From assembly GCF_004343705.1 (NCBI RefSeq), contig NZ_SKFH01000005.1, positions 1-64,000 on the forward strand: 64,000 bases of DNA, in the 5' to 3' direction. The notes beneath the pieces were generated by a model. It saw nothing but the letters and a program-made list of their open reading frames with translations. It had not been told where the DNA came from and did not search any database. Source of the stretch: Flaviaesturariibacter aridisoli (GTDB lineage: Bacteria; Bacteroidota; Bacteroidia; Chitinophagales; Chitinophagaceae). Position numbers and translations under genes: made by a program. Numbering within the stretch: the stretch's first letter is position 1; every line of letters starts with the position of its first letter. Positions 43,789-53,042 of this stretch are shown here, in pieces.

Positions 43789-44382
43789 CTACTGCTTCAC
43801 AAAGCGCGTCCGCAGCACCGTGCCGCCGGCGTCGACCTGCAGCTGGTACACCGCGGGGGCGAGGGCCTGCACGTCTACCGGCCACTCGTTGAGGCCGCTG
43901 TGGGCGCTGACCGTGCCGGACTGCGCCGTGCGGCCGTCGGGAGCGATGAGGGCATAGCGCGCGGTGCCCTCGGTGGCGCTCTTATAGCGGATGCGCAGGC
44001 GGTCGGTGGCGGGGTTGGGGTAGGTCTGCAGCGTCAGCTCCTCGTTGCCGGTAAACACGACCCGGGAGTATTCGGGGCGGCCCGTGCTGGCCGTCAGGCG
44101 GAGGCGGAAGTGGCGTGCGGCGCCGCGACGCACCGACGTGCGGTAACGGAGCGGTGCATCCGGGCCCACGTTCCAGTGCTGCTCGCTGCGGAAAGTGCGG
44201 CCGTCCTCGCTGCTCTCCAGGTCGATGGCCGCGAGTTCCTCGATAGAGGTCGTGCCGCAGGAGGCAGAGGGCCAGGGCATGTATTCGTTGATCACCACCC
44301 TGCCGTAGGACTGGGTGTTCCCGGCCGTCGTCGCCAGGAGGCAGAGCACCCCCAGCAGAATTTGAATGGTACGGGTTCTCAT
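43789..44382 (-). CDS. Small exported protein with T9SS type A sorting domain
   Basis: The 197-residue protein uses the Met at 44382, which opens a signal peptide (MRTRTIQILLGVLCLLATTA). The mature part of about 90 residues contains a short beta-rich segment (FRSEQHWNVGPDAPLRYRTS, RHFRLRLTASTG) like the tail of a surface-protein module. The last roughly 80 residues are a T9SS sorting domain (YPNPATDRLRIRY to VLRTRFVKQ). It is unusually short for a T9SS cargo and has no recognisable catalytic domain. Its last 11 codons are duplicated as a relic at 42473. Confidence 0.85.
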   Translation of the reverse strand: MRTRTIQILLGVLCLLATTAGNTQSYGRVVINEYMPWPSASCGTTSIEELAAIDLESSEDGRTFRSEQHWNVGPDAPLRYRTSVRRGAARHFRLRLTASTGRPEYSRVVFTGNEELTLQTYPNPATDRLRIRYKSATEGTARYALIAPDGRTAQSGTVSAHSGLNEWPVDVQALAPAVYQLQVDAGGTVLRTRFVKQ

Positions 44383-44658
44383 AAGGTCGGTGTTTGGTGA
44401 GGCGGTCTCTACGAAATTACTCATAGGGGCCGCGGTATTGCAGGGTTTGGGGTATTATCATGGCAAATTGCGGTGTTCCCCTTAGGAGAAATACGATGAA
44501 GGGCTAAGGGGCTATTAGAAAACCCTAATCCCGCCTCGGTGCTTACCCCCGGTAGCCAGGCGGCCGCCCGGGAGGGCTCCGCTCCACTCAGGCGCCTTCG
44601 GGGCCGTTCCTACAAATAACCTATACGTAGCAGACTGAAATTGTAGATTTGTCGTCCT
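44383..44658. promoter_or_regulatory. Spacer with a -7 box (TAGATTTG, 44644-44651) for the sensor kinase
   Basis: This divergent spacer between the T9SS gene and the LytS-type kinase is mostly unremarkable. TAGATTTG ends 7 bases before the kinase ATG at 44659. In this promoter class transcription starts about 7 bases after the box, so the mRNA would be leaderless or nearly so. No TTG is found at the right distance. Confidence 0.5.
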
Positions 44659-45753
44659 ATGATTCTTGGCAAGTTTTCGCGGTATTGGATCCTGCAGGGG
44701 GCCGGATGGGGGAGCTTTGCCCTGATCAACACCTTTTTTGCCTATTCCTTCGGCACGCTGCAAAACTGGCAGGCAACCGAGACCTTCTTCGGGCGTCTCA
44801 GCATCTACCTGGCCGTGGGCCTGCTGGCCACCATGACGATGCGCTTTGCCATCCTCCGCCTCAACGTATTGCAAAAGCCGGTGGAGCAACAGGCCGCGCA
44901 GTTCCTGCTGATGACGGTCTGCTTTTCCTTCCTGGCTTCCTTCACCTACATGCAAAGCCTCAATGGGCTCGGCCTGCTCAGCCAGAAGGAACTGTATTAC
45001 CTTAAAAAGAACGTCTTCCTGCTCATCCTCGATGGCGCCTTCGGCTACTTCTGGCTCTTCTTCATCTGGAACCTGATCTACTTCATGTTCCACTACGTGT
45101 CGAAAAGCCGCAAGCAGCAGATGGAAACCCTCCAGCTCGAAACGCTGGTGAAGGAGCTCGAGCTGAAGACCATCAAGGCCCATATCAATCCGCACTTCAT
45201 CTTCAACGCCCTCAACAGCATCCGGGCCCTCATCGACGAGAACCCGGCGCGCGCCCGCACTGCCGTGACCGAGCTGAGCAACATTCTCCGCTCGAGCCTG
45301 AAGGCCGAAAAGGGCGAGACGGTGCCGTTGAACGACGAGCTGCAGATCGTGAAAGACTACCTCGCACTGGAGCATATCCGCTTCGAAGACCGCCTGCAGG
45401 TGCAATACGAGGTGGATGCCGAAACGCTTAAGTACGAGATCCCGCCGATGATGCTGCAAACGCTGGTGGAGAACGCCATCAAGCACGGCATCTCCAAGCA
45501 GATCCGCGGCGGCCTCGTGCGCATCGCCTCGGGGCGCTCCGAAGGTTTTTACGCGCTGACGGTGCAGAACACCGGCCACCTCAATGGCGGCGCCGAAGGC
45601 GGGGGCGGCTTTGGCCTCTCCAGCACCCAGGACCGCCTGTCGCTGCTCTACGGCGAGCGCGCCCGCTTCCAGATCTGCCAACTCACCGACGACCTCGTTG
45701 AAGCACGGGTGGAGATCCCGGTGGACAAACCGTTGAATCAGTTGACCGGTTAA
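44659..45753 (+). CDS. LytS-family sensor histidine kinase
   Basis: The 364-residue membrane kinase has five or so helices in residues 1-155, then a short coiled linker (YVSKSRKQQMETLQLETLVKELELK). The His_kinase domain (PF06580) carries the phospho-acceptor His in KAHINPHFIFNALNSIRALI. The ATPase part shows LQTLVENAIKHGISKQ and GGGGFGLSSTQDRLSLLYG. There is no separate periplasmic sensor domain. It is paired with the LytTR regulator 101 bases downstream. The last codons (KPLNQLTG) run into a short tandem tract. The stimulus is unknown. Confidence 0.93.
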   Translation: MILGKFSRYWILQGAGWGSFALINTFFAYSFGTLQNWQATETFFGRLSIYLAVGLLATMTMRFAILRLNVLQKPVEQQAAQFLLMTVCFSFLASFTYMQSLNGLGLLSQKELYYLKKNVFLLILDGAFGYFWLFFIWNLIYFMFHYVSKSRKQQMETLQLETLVKELELKTIKAHINPHFIFNALNSIRALIDENPARARTAVTELSNILRSSLKAEKGETVPLNDELQIVKDYLALEHIRFEDRLQVQYEVDAETLKYEIPPMMLQTLVENAIKHGISKQIRGGLVRIASGRSEGFYALTVQNTGHLNGGAEGGGGFGLSSTQDRLSLLYGERARFQICQLTDDLVEARVEIPVDKPLNQLTG

Positions 45754-45816
45754 CGGGTTGATGAAGAAAACAGAATAACGAAGTGGACCCGTAGGAATCA
45801 CGGATCGCCCAGGAAC

Positions 45817-45846
45817 GACAAACCACAAACAACAAACCACAAACTT
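45817..45846. repeat. CAAACCA/CAAACAA heptamer tract
   Basis: ACAAACCACAAACAACAAAC and continuing bases keep a 7-bp period and end 8 bases before the LytTR regulator ATG. A related inverted pair lies at 61380-61471. Confidence 0.75.
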
Positions 45847-45854
45847 TTACTCTT

Positions 45855-46589
45855 ATGCGTGCAATCATCATCGACGACGAGCGCCTGGCGCGGACGGAGC
45901 TGCGGAAGCTGCTCCAGGAATTTCCCGAGATCGAAGTAGTGGACGAGGCCGGCAATGTGGACGAAGGCCTGGCCAAGATCGAGGCGCACAACCCCGACCT
46001 CATCTTCCTCGACATCCAGATGCCCGGCAAGACCGGCTTCGACCTGCTGGCCGAACTGGACCGTGCCCCCGAAGTTATTTTCACCACCGCTTACGACGAC
46101 TACGCCCTGAAGGCCTTCGAGGTCAACGCGCTCGACTACCTGCTGAAGCCCGTAGAGCCGAAGCGCCTTTCGGACGCCATCCAGAAGCTGCACGGCGGCG
46201 AGAGCGGAAACGGCAGCCTGCACGTAGCGGCAGGCGAAGGACCCCGCGGCCTGCTTACCGAGCAGGACCAGGTGTTCGTGAAAGACGGCGACCGCTGCTG
46301 GTTTGTGCGCCTCGGCGACATCCGCCTTTTTGAAAGCGTGGGCAACTACGCCAAGGTGTTCTTCGGCGGCAACAAGCCCCTCATCCTGAAGTCGCTCAAT
46401 GCGCTCGAGGAGCGCCTCGACGAGAAGGTGTTCTTCCGCGCCAACCGCAAGCACATCGTCAACCTGCGCCTTATCGACAAAATCGAGCCCTACTTCAACG
46501 GCGGCCTGCTGCTGGAGCTGAAAGGCGGCGAGAAGATCGAAGTGAGCCGCCGGCAGACGGTCAAGTTCAAAGAAATGATGTCGCTGTAG
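45855..46589 (+). CDS. LytTR-family response regulator
   Basis: The 244-residue regulator has receiver domain 1-120 with the acidic DDE cluster at 7-9 (IIIDDERLAR), acceptor D53 (LIFLDIQMPGKTG) and Lys in YLLKPVEPKR. The LytTR DNA-binding domain spans 145-244 (DRCWFVRLGDIRLFESVGNYAKVFF, FFRANRKHIVNLRLIDKI, GEKIEVSRRQTVKFKEMM). It forms a two-component pair with the upstream kinase. LytTR proteins bind direct repeats upstream of targets. The downstream M28 peptidase, 111 bases away, is a candidate neighbour target but that is inference. Confidence 0.95.
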   Translation: MRAIIIDDERLARTELRKLLQEFPEIEVVDEAGNVDEGLAKIEAHNPDLIFLDIQMPGKTGFDLLAELDRAPEVIFTTAYDDYALKAFEVNALDYLLKPVEPKRLSDAIQKLHGGESGNGSLHVAAGEGPRGLLTEQDQVFVKDGDRCWFVRLGDIRLFESVGNYAKVFFGGNKPLILKSLNALEERLDEKVFFRANRKHIVNLRLIDKIEPYFNGGLLLELKGGEKIEVSRRQTVKFKEMMSL

Positions 46590-46700
46590 GCGTGAGCGGT
46601 CAGCCGTGAAGCGTGAATCGTGCATGCCTTCGGAGTCGCTGTCGAAACAGATGGCCCTTTCCTGGTTTATCAGTAGCAACAACCAACACTTTTACTTCTT

Positions 46701-47984
46701 ATGATCAAACAACTCTCTGTAGCAACCGCCTTGTTTTTGACGGTTGCCTGTTCGGCCCAGCAAGGGCTTATCCCGGTCGCCGAAGCCACGCGCCTGGAAA
46801 ATTACCTCGCCTCCAACGAGCTCGCCGGCCGCAAGCCCGGAACCCCTGGGTCTGAGAAAGCTGCCGCCTTCATTGCCGAAGAAATGCGCAAGGCCGGCCT
46901 GAGGCCCTTGCCCGGCGCCTCGGGCTTCCTGCAGGAGTTCTCGGTGCTCCGCCCGAAGATGACGCTGCTCAAAGCCGAAATGGCCGGCACCGAAGCCGAC
47001 TCCAAAAGCTTCATCGTCGTTACCACGAAAAAAGAATTCAAGCTGACGGAGAAGTCCGGTTTTGCGGTGAAGCACATCACGCCTGCCGACGCGGCCAACC
47101 AGCGCGCTTTTTTCAACAGCGCCATCAAGCTGGCAGCGGCCACCACGCCCACGATCGTGCTGGTGGATACTTCGTTTTCATCCAGCTTCGGCCGCCTCAC
47201 CGGGCTGAAGCGCTCGTTGTTCAGCAATGCCGCCGATATTGTATTTATACTGGGCGACAAGCTGCCCGATACCTATTCCATCAAAGCCGAGCACAACTTC
47301 GAGGAGCTGAAGCTCGCCAACGTAGTAGGCATACTCCCGGGCAAGGGCCGCGCGGCCGAGCAGGTGATCTTTTCCGGCCACTACGACCACCTTGGTATCG
47401 GCAAGCCCGTTGATGGCGACTCGGTTTACAACGGCGCCAACGACGATGCCTCGGGCATCACGTCGATGCTCCTGCTGGCGCAGCATTTTGCGAAGCAGCA
47501 GAACAACGAGCGCACCCTGCTTTTCGCGGCCTTCACGGCCGAAGAGAGCGGCGGCTTCGGCGCCACCTACTTCTCGCGCCAGCTCGACCCCGCCAAGGTG
47601 ATGGCCATGTTCAACATCGAGATGGTGGGCACTGAATCGAAGTGGGGCAAGAACTCCGCCTACATCACCGGCTTTGAAAAAAGCAGCATGGGTGCGCTGC
47701 TGCAGTCCGCGCTCAAAGGCTCGGGCTTCGACTTCTATCCCGATCCCTACCCGCAGCAGCAACTGTTCTACCGCTCCGACAACGCCACCCTGGCGCGCCT
47801 CGGTGTGCCCGCGCACACACTGTCCACCTCCAAGATGGACGTGGAGCCGCACTACCACAAGCCCTCCGATGAAGTGGGCACGCTCGATCTCGACAACCTG
47901 GCACGCGTAACCGAAGCCATTGCCAAGAGCGCCGCCACCATCATCAGCGGCAAGGAAACACCGAGCCGCGTGACCGGGGAATAG
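46701..47984 (+). CDS. M28-family metallopeptidase, exported
   Basis: The 427-residue zinc aminopeptidase has a signal peptide (MIKQLSVATALFLTVACSAQ), whose Cys could also act as a lipobox. An N-terminal helical/PA-like region precedes the M28 domain at about 220-420. Zinc ligands are visible: SGHYDHLG (His, Asp), NGANDDASG (bridging Asp), AEESGG (Glu pair), an Asp/Glu in NIEMVG and the final His in EPHYHKPSDE. It is likely periplasmic and removes N-terminal residues from peptides. It ends with a good terminator at 48011. Confidence 0.92.
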   Translation: MIKQLSVATALFLTVACSAQQGLIPVAEATRLENYLASNELAGRKPGTPGSEKAAAFIAEEMRKAGLRPLPGASGFLQEFSVLRPKMTLLKAEMAGTEADSKSFIVVTTKKEFKLTEKSGFAVKHITPADAANQRAFFNSAIKLAAATTPTIVLVDTSFSSSFGRLTGLKRSLFSNAADIVFILGDKLPDTYSIKAEHNFEELKLANVVGILPGKGRAAEQVIFSGHYDHLGIGKPVDGDSVYNGANDDASGITSMLLLAQHFAKQQNNERTLLFAAFTAEESGGFGATYFSRQLDPAKVMAMFNIEMVGTESKWGKNSAYITGFEKSSMGALLQSALKGSGFDFYPDPYPQQQLFYRSDNATLARLGVPAHTLSTSKMDVEPHYHKPSDEVGTLDLDNLARVTEAIAKSAATIISGKETPSRVTGE

Positions 47985-48010
47985 GCCACGGTTATCCAGC
48001 AGAATTTGTC

Positions 48011-48037
48011 AGGCCCCGCCATCGGCGGGGCCTTTTT
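48011..48037 (+). terminator. Intrinsic terminator after the M28 peptidase
   Basis: Arms AGGCCCCGCC/GGCGGGGCCT enclose the loop ATC and are followed by five T. The following 298 bases to 48335 contain no gene, repeat or consensus promoter that I can recognise. The giant gene at 48336 probably has its promoter there. Confidence 0.9.
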
Positions 48038-48335
48038 ATGGACTCCCGGTAATGTGTACCCTAAGTGCCGTATTTCTACTATAAATTGCGCAGGTTAGAG
48101 AATTCTAATGTGGTTCGTTTTGCGAGCCGGTCCTTTTCGACTCTATTTGTCTTGTCTACCATCCTGCGACAAATCAAGCCCCCATCCTTTGAAGTTCCGG
48201 AGTCGTTCCTGACGGCTCACTGACCTGTGTTCCCCACCTCATTTTCCATGTATGGATCTTCCTTTCCGTGCCTTCGGCAGTGGAGCGGGACGCCCTTGCG
48301 ACCTGTGATCGGCACCAGTTAAAACTAAACTCCTT

Positions 48336-51300
48336 ATGAGCATCCCTCGAAACAGCAAGTCCAGGACTTTCCTGGCCGGCCTCGCCGTTTTATGCCTGCA
48401 GGTTGCCGGCATATCCGGTGCCTCCGCGCAGAGTTCCTACCCACAATTTACCGACACCGGGCACCCGGCCGCCGACTCCGCCGCGTACAACGCGGCGCTG
48501 GACCAGTACGACCAGCAAAAGGCTTCCGCCGCTGCCCTGCAGCGCACCCGCCCGGTGCTCCAGGCGCCGCACGACGCCTCCCGCCCGTCCGCGGGTGCAC
48601 GCCAAACAGCGGCGCAAAGCTGCCTCATTCCCCGCGATGCCAGCTGGACGCGGCTGGCCATCGGCGACGACAACTCCAGTGGCGTCATCCCGCTCGGTTT
48701 CACCTTCAACCTGTATGGCGTGGCCTACAACTCGGTGTTTGTGAACAACAACGGCAACCTCACCTTCACCAGCGCCTACAGCAGCTTCAGCTCCACCGGC
48801 TTTCCCTTTGCCGGCATGCCGATGGTTGCGCCCTTCTGGGCTGATGTGGACACCCGCGGCAACTCGCCCGCTGGTTGCGGTGGCGGCGTTTACTACAAGA
48901 ACTTCGGCACCCGATTCGTGGTGACCTGGGAAGCCGTTGGTTATTACAGTGGCCAATGCGATAAAAAGAACACCTTCCAGGTGGTGATCAGCGATGGTGC
49001 CGACCCCGTAGTTGGATTGGGCCAGAACGTCAAGTTCAACTACGGCGACATGAACTGGACCACCGGCTCCGCTTCGGGCGGTTCGGCTGGGTTTGGCGGC
49101 ACGCCCGCTACTGCCGGCGTGAACAAGGGCACCGGTGGCAACTTCATTCAGACCGGGCGCTTCGGCTTCGCCGGCACCACCTATGATGGTGGCGGTGGCG
49201 CTACCGACGGCGTCGACTATCTCGACTACGAGTGCTACTCCTTCAACGTCAGCAATGCGGACAACATTCCACCTTCGTTCTCCGGCCTGCCGAATGGGAA
49301 CACGCTGACGCTGGGTTGTGGGGAGACGACTACGCTCACGGTGTCGGCCCTCGGCCCCGAAGTCAACCAGTTTGTGACCAACAGTGTCGACCTTAATGGC
49401 CTCTGTGGCGCCACGGCGTCGGTCAGCGGCGGCCAGGCAGCCGGTGCCCAGTCCACGGCGACGGTGCAGATCACTGCTTCTTCCTGCAACATTGGTACGC
49501 ATACCATCGAATTCAGCGCCTCCGACAACGGAACGCCGTCCCGTACTTCTACGGTAACCGTGACCGTGATCGTAACCGGTCCGGAAATGCCCGTCATCAA
49601 CGGCGCGTCAGAAACCTGCCCGGCCGGAACCGTAACGCTCACGGCTTCGGGCGGCTCTGCCTATCGCTGGAATTCCGGCGACAGCAGCGCTTCCATCAAC
49701 GTACATCCCGGTACCTATTCGGTGCAGAGCATTGCCGGTGGCTGCGCTTCGGCGCCCGCATCGTTCGTGGTAGCCTCAGCGGACCATTCGGCCCCCGTTC
49801 CGGTGCAGGCTTCCCTGCCCTTGCTCAACGGCGAGTGCTCGGTAACGGCCACCGCCCCCCAGGCGACCGACGACTGCAGCGGCCTCATCAGCGCTACCAC
49901 CAACGATCCGCTGAGCTACACCGCCCAGGGCACCTACACCATTCACTGGTCGTATGCCGATGCTGCGGGTAACAGCACGCAGCAGGAGCAGACCGTGATC
50001 GTGAAAGACAACACGCCGCCGGTGATCGCCTGTGCATTCAATGTGACGGTGAATGCAGCCGCCAACAGCTGCGGTGCCGTGGTGAACTACAACGCGCCTT
50101 CCGCTACCGACAACTGCGGCAGCGGCAGCCTGCCGACTTCCATCCCGGGTTATACTTACAAGGGAATCTTCGGCGGTCATGCCTATTTCCTGTCGAACAG
50201 CGTGACCACGCCCGAAGATGCGCACGCCCGTGCCATCGCGCTCGGCGGCCACCTCGTAACGATCAGCAACGCACAGGAAAATGCTTTCGTTTCGGCCATG
50301 AACCCGGCCTTCATCTGGATCGGGCATACCGACCGCGCCGTGGAAGGCGACTTCCGCTGGGTGACCAGCGAGCCGGTGACTTATACCAACTGGAACGGCG
50401 GCGAACCCAACAATGCCGGCGGCAATGAAGACTGGGCCGTCATCAACTGGGGACCCAACGGTACCTGGAACGACTGGTATTATTATGAGAACGCCCTCTT
50501 CGTGGTGGAATTCGAAGGCGGTAATATTCCTACGCATCTCGTCTCCGGCCTCGGCAGCGGTGCTACCTTCCCGATCGGTACGACCACGGAAACCTGGGAA
50601 GCCGTGGACGCCGGCGGCAACCGGGCTGTTTGCTCCTTTACCGTAACGGTGGTGGATGCGCAGGCGCCGACTGTCGTGTGCCCCGCCAACCGCAGCATCA
50701 ACCTGCAGTCCAACTGCACGGTCGCGATGCCCGACTACCGCAGCCTGCTGCAGGCTTCCGACAACTGCAACGGCGCCCTGAACATCGTGCAGTCGCCGGC
50801 CCCCGGCACGCTCCTCAGCGGAACGGGTGCCCTGTTCGTGAACTTCACCGTACGCGACGCGGCCAACAACAGCGCCTTCTGCAGCTTCCGCCTGACGAAG
50901 CGCGACGTAACGCGCCCGGTGCTCCACCTGCCGGCCAACGTCACGGTAACAGCGCCCTCCGGCTCCTGCAGCATCCCGGCTTCGGCCGTTGCGCTGGGAG
51001 AGGCCACGGCTACCGACACCTGCTCGATGGCCACCGTCACCCGCAACCCGCTGCCGGACCAGTTCCCCGTGGGCAGCACCCCCGTGTATTACACCGCGGT
51101 GGATGCCTCGGGCAACGGCACGCAAGGTGTGCAGATCGTGACGGTGCTGAGCATGGACGCACCCGTGCTGGCAAACACACCCGCGATCACGACCTCCAAT
51201 GACGCCGGCACCTGCGGTGCCCGCGTGGCTGTAGCCACTCCGAAGGCCGCGGCCTTCTGCGCCAACAACGAATGCCGCAGCGAGAAGATGGACGGCTTCA

Positions 51301-52958
51301 GCGCCGGTGACATCAGCGGACAGTCGCCCTACTTCACCCCCTGGCCCGGCGGCTTCGGCGGCACGGTGTCTTCGAACTATGCCTTCAGCGCACCCAACAG
51401 CATGCGCCTCGCCAACGACCAGGACCAACTGTACCTGCTGGGCGACAAGACCTCCGGCAAGTGGGAGCTCACCTGGAAAATGTATGTGCCCGAGGGCCGC
51501 TTCGCGTATTTCAATTCGCAGAAGTTTGCCGGCAGCATCGGTACGGAGTTCGGCCATGAAGTACGCTTCTTTGCCAACGGCACCGGCTCGGCCCGCACGC
51601 CGGCCGCTACCACCACCTTCAGCTTCCCGCACGGGCAGTGGTTCGACGTTCGGCACGCTTACGACCTTGATGCCAACACCGCCACGCTGTACATCAACGG
51701 CAGCGCAGTGCAGACCTGGACGCTTTCCGACCGCATCGGCGCGGTGAACGGTCCGGGCACGAAGCAACTCGGCGCCATCGACTTCTACGCCGGCAACAAC
51801 CCCGACGACCTGGCGGCGCCCGAGTATTACATCGACGACATCCGCTTCTGCGGCAGCAACGATGCCAGCGTCAGCGGTTCCCGCAGCGACGCCGCCGCGC
51901 TTTCCGCCCCGTACCCGGTAGGCACTACGACCATCACCTGGACGGCCACCGGCAGCAACGGCCAGCAGGCCAGCGCCACGCAAGCCATCACGGTACAGGA
52001 TAGGGAAGTCCCGGTGGTAACGGCCCCCGTCGTTTCTTCGGTGTACTGCCATGCTTCCTCCTATAATGTGCCGGCAGCGACGTTCAGCGACAACTGCGGC
52101 ATCGCTTCGGTGACCTACAGCATCAGCGGCGCCAGCACCCGCAACGGCAACGGAGCCGACGCCAGCGGTGCCTTCAACGTGGGTACGTCGACCATTACCT
52201 GGACCGTGACCGACGTGCATGGTAACAGCAGCACGGCTTCGGCCAACGTGCGGGTGAATGCACCAGTGAGCGGCTCGGTAGCCGACGTTTGGGCCGTTCG
52301 CCCCGGCGGCCAGCCCAACACGATCTACCAGGGTTATGGACCTGCTACGTTGACCCTTACCGTAACTCCGGCAGGTGGTACCGCACCCTACACGTACCAG
52401 TGGAGCAACGGTGCCACATCGGCATCCACGGCTGTAGGTGCCGGCACCTGGACGGTGGTCGTGCGCGATGCCTTCGGCTGCATCTCCGCCGTCATTACCA
52501 AAGTGATCGGCACGGTAGATGTGCGCTGTGGCAACAAGATGGACAAAGTGCTGGTTTGCCACAACACGGGCTCGGGCTCCAACCCCTGGGTGCAGGTATG
52601 TGTAGCCCCGGCAGCGGTGGGTACGCAACTCGCCAACGGCGGCTATCTCGGCACCTGCGGCGGCAATGCCGTCACGCGGCAGCAGCCCCGCACGGAGCCG
52701 GCCATCGAGGCTGCGCTCAGCGCTTATCCCAACCCGAGCCGCGGCATCGTGCAACTGCGCGTAAGCGGCCTGCAGGGCAAGCTGCACATTGAGGTGCTGG
52801 ACAGCCGCGGCAGCCGCCTGCTGCAGCGCGACCAGAACATCAGCTACAAGAACGAAGACCTGACGCTCGACCTGCAAACGGCTGCGGCCGGTCTCTACAC
52901 CGTTCGTGTCACCGATGGCACGACCGTACTGAGCACCCGCGTCGTGATCGCCCGTTGA
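48336..52958 (+). CDS. Giant HYR / C-type-lectin surface protein with T9SS sorting domain
   Basis: The protein has 1540 residues. The signal peptide is about 1-32. A nidogen-like beta-sandwich spans about 95-310 (VIPLGFTFNLYGVAYNSVFV, APFWADVD). HYR-type repeats follow with paired Cys (TDDCSGLISATTNDP, VVDAQAPTVVCPAN). A C-type lectin fold lies at about 604-728 (AHARAIALGGHLVTISNAQE, WIGHTDR, EPNN, NEDWAVIN). A LamG/concanavalin-like module lies at about 983-1175, then more HYR/Ig modules. The last roughly 80 residues are a T9SS sorting domain (YPNPSRGIVQLRV to STRVVIAR). It is a probable adhesin or carbohydrate-binding surface protein. A long open minus-strand frame inside it is a composition shadow. 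Confidence 0.92.
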   Translation: MSIPRNSKSRTFLAGLAVLCLQVAGISGASAQSSYPQFTDTGHPAADSAAYNAALDQYDQQKASAAALQRTRPVLQAPHDASRPSAGARQTAAQSCLIPRDASWTRLAIGDDNSSGVIPLGFTFNLYGVAYNSVFVNNNGNLTFTSAYSSFSSTGFPFAGMPMVAPFWADVDTRGNSPAGCGGGVYYKNFGTRFVVTWEAVGYYSGQCDKKNTFQVVISDGADPVVGLGQNVKFNYGDMNWTTGSASGGSAGFGGTPATAGVNKGTGGNFIQTGRFGFAGTTYDGGGGATDGVDYLDYECYSFNVSNADNIPPSFSGLPNGNTLTLGCGETTTLTVSALGPEVNQFVTNSVDLNGLCGATASVSGGQAAGAQSTATVQITASSCNIGTHTIEFSASDNGTPSRTSTVTVTVIVTGPEMPVINGASETCPAGTVTLTASGGSAYRWNSGDSSASINVHPGTYSVQSIAGGCASAPASFVVASADHSAPVPVQASLPLLNGECSVTATAPQATDDCSGLISATTNDPLSYTAQGTYTIHWSYADAAGNSTQQEQTVIVKDNTPPVIACAFNVTVNAAANSCGAVVNYNAPSATDNCGSGSLPTSIPGYTYKGIFGGHAYFLSNSVTTPEDAHARAIALGGHLVTISNAQENAFVSAMNPAFIWIGHTDRAVEGDFRWVTSEPVTYTNWNGGEPNNAGGNEDWAVINWGPNGTWNDWYYYENALFVVEFEGGNIPTHLVSGLGSGATFPIGTTTETWEAVDAGGNRAVCSFTVTVVDAQAPTVVCPANRSINLQSNCTVAMPDYRSLLQASDNCNGALNIVQSPAPGTLLSGTGALFVNFTVRDAANNSAFCSFRLTKRDVTRPVLHLPANVTVTAPSGSCSIPASAVALGEATATDTCSMATVTRNPLPDQFPVGSTPVYYTAVDASGNGTQGVQIVTVLSMDAPVLANTPAITTSNDAGTCGARVAVATPKAAAFCANNECRSEKMDGFSAGDISGQSPYFTPWPGGFGGTVSSNYAFSAPNSMRLANDQDQLYLLGDKTSGKWELTWKMYVPEGRFAYFNSQKFAGSIGTEFGHEVRFFANGTGSARTPAATTTFSFPHGQWFDVRHAYDLDANTATLYINGSAVQTWTLSDRIGAVNGPGTKQLGAIDFYAGNNPDDLAAPEYYIDDIRFCGSNDASVSGSRSDAAALSAPYPVGTTTITWTATGSNGQQASATQAITVQDREVPVVTAPVVSSVYCHASSYNVPAATFSDNCGIASVTYSISGASTRNGNGADASGAFNVGTSTITWTVTDVHGNSSTASANVRVNAPVSGSVADVWAVRPGGQPNTIYQGYGPATLTLTVTPAGGTAPYTYQWSNGATSASTAVGAGTWTVVVRDAFGCISAVITKVIGTVDVRCGNKMDKVLVCHNTGSGSNPWVQVCVAPAAVGTQLANGGYLGTCGGNAVTRQQPRTEPAIEAALSAYPNPSRGIVQLRVSGLQGKLHIEVLDSRGSRLLQRDQNISYKNEDLTLDLQTAAAGLYTVRVTDGTTVLSTRVVIAR

Positions 52959-52977
52959 TCCTTTTGGTTCAGTAAGT

Positions 52978-53010
52978 AAAAGAGCCCCTCGCAAGAGGGG
53001 CTCTTTTTTT
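52978..53010. terminator. Intrinsic terminator between convergent genes
   Basis: Perfect 13-bp arms (AAAAGAGCCCCTC) enclose the loop GCAA and are followed by a T7 run. It serves the giant surface-protein gene and may also serve the GGGP synthase gene. Confidence 0.92.
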
Positions 53011-53042
53011 ATTGTCCGTCGCCGCCTACCGGCAACTACAAA

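Noticed and set aside
49776-52994. 1072-codon open frame on the minus strand opposite the surface-protein gene
   Set aside because: Same composition effect; no recognisable motif, while the plus strand has well-defined modules.
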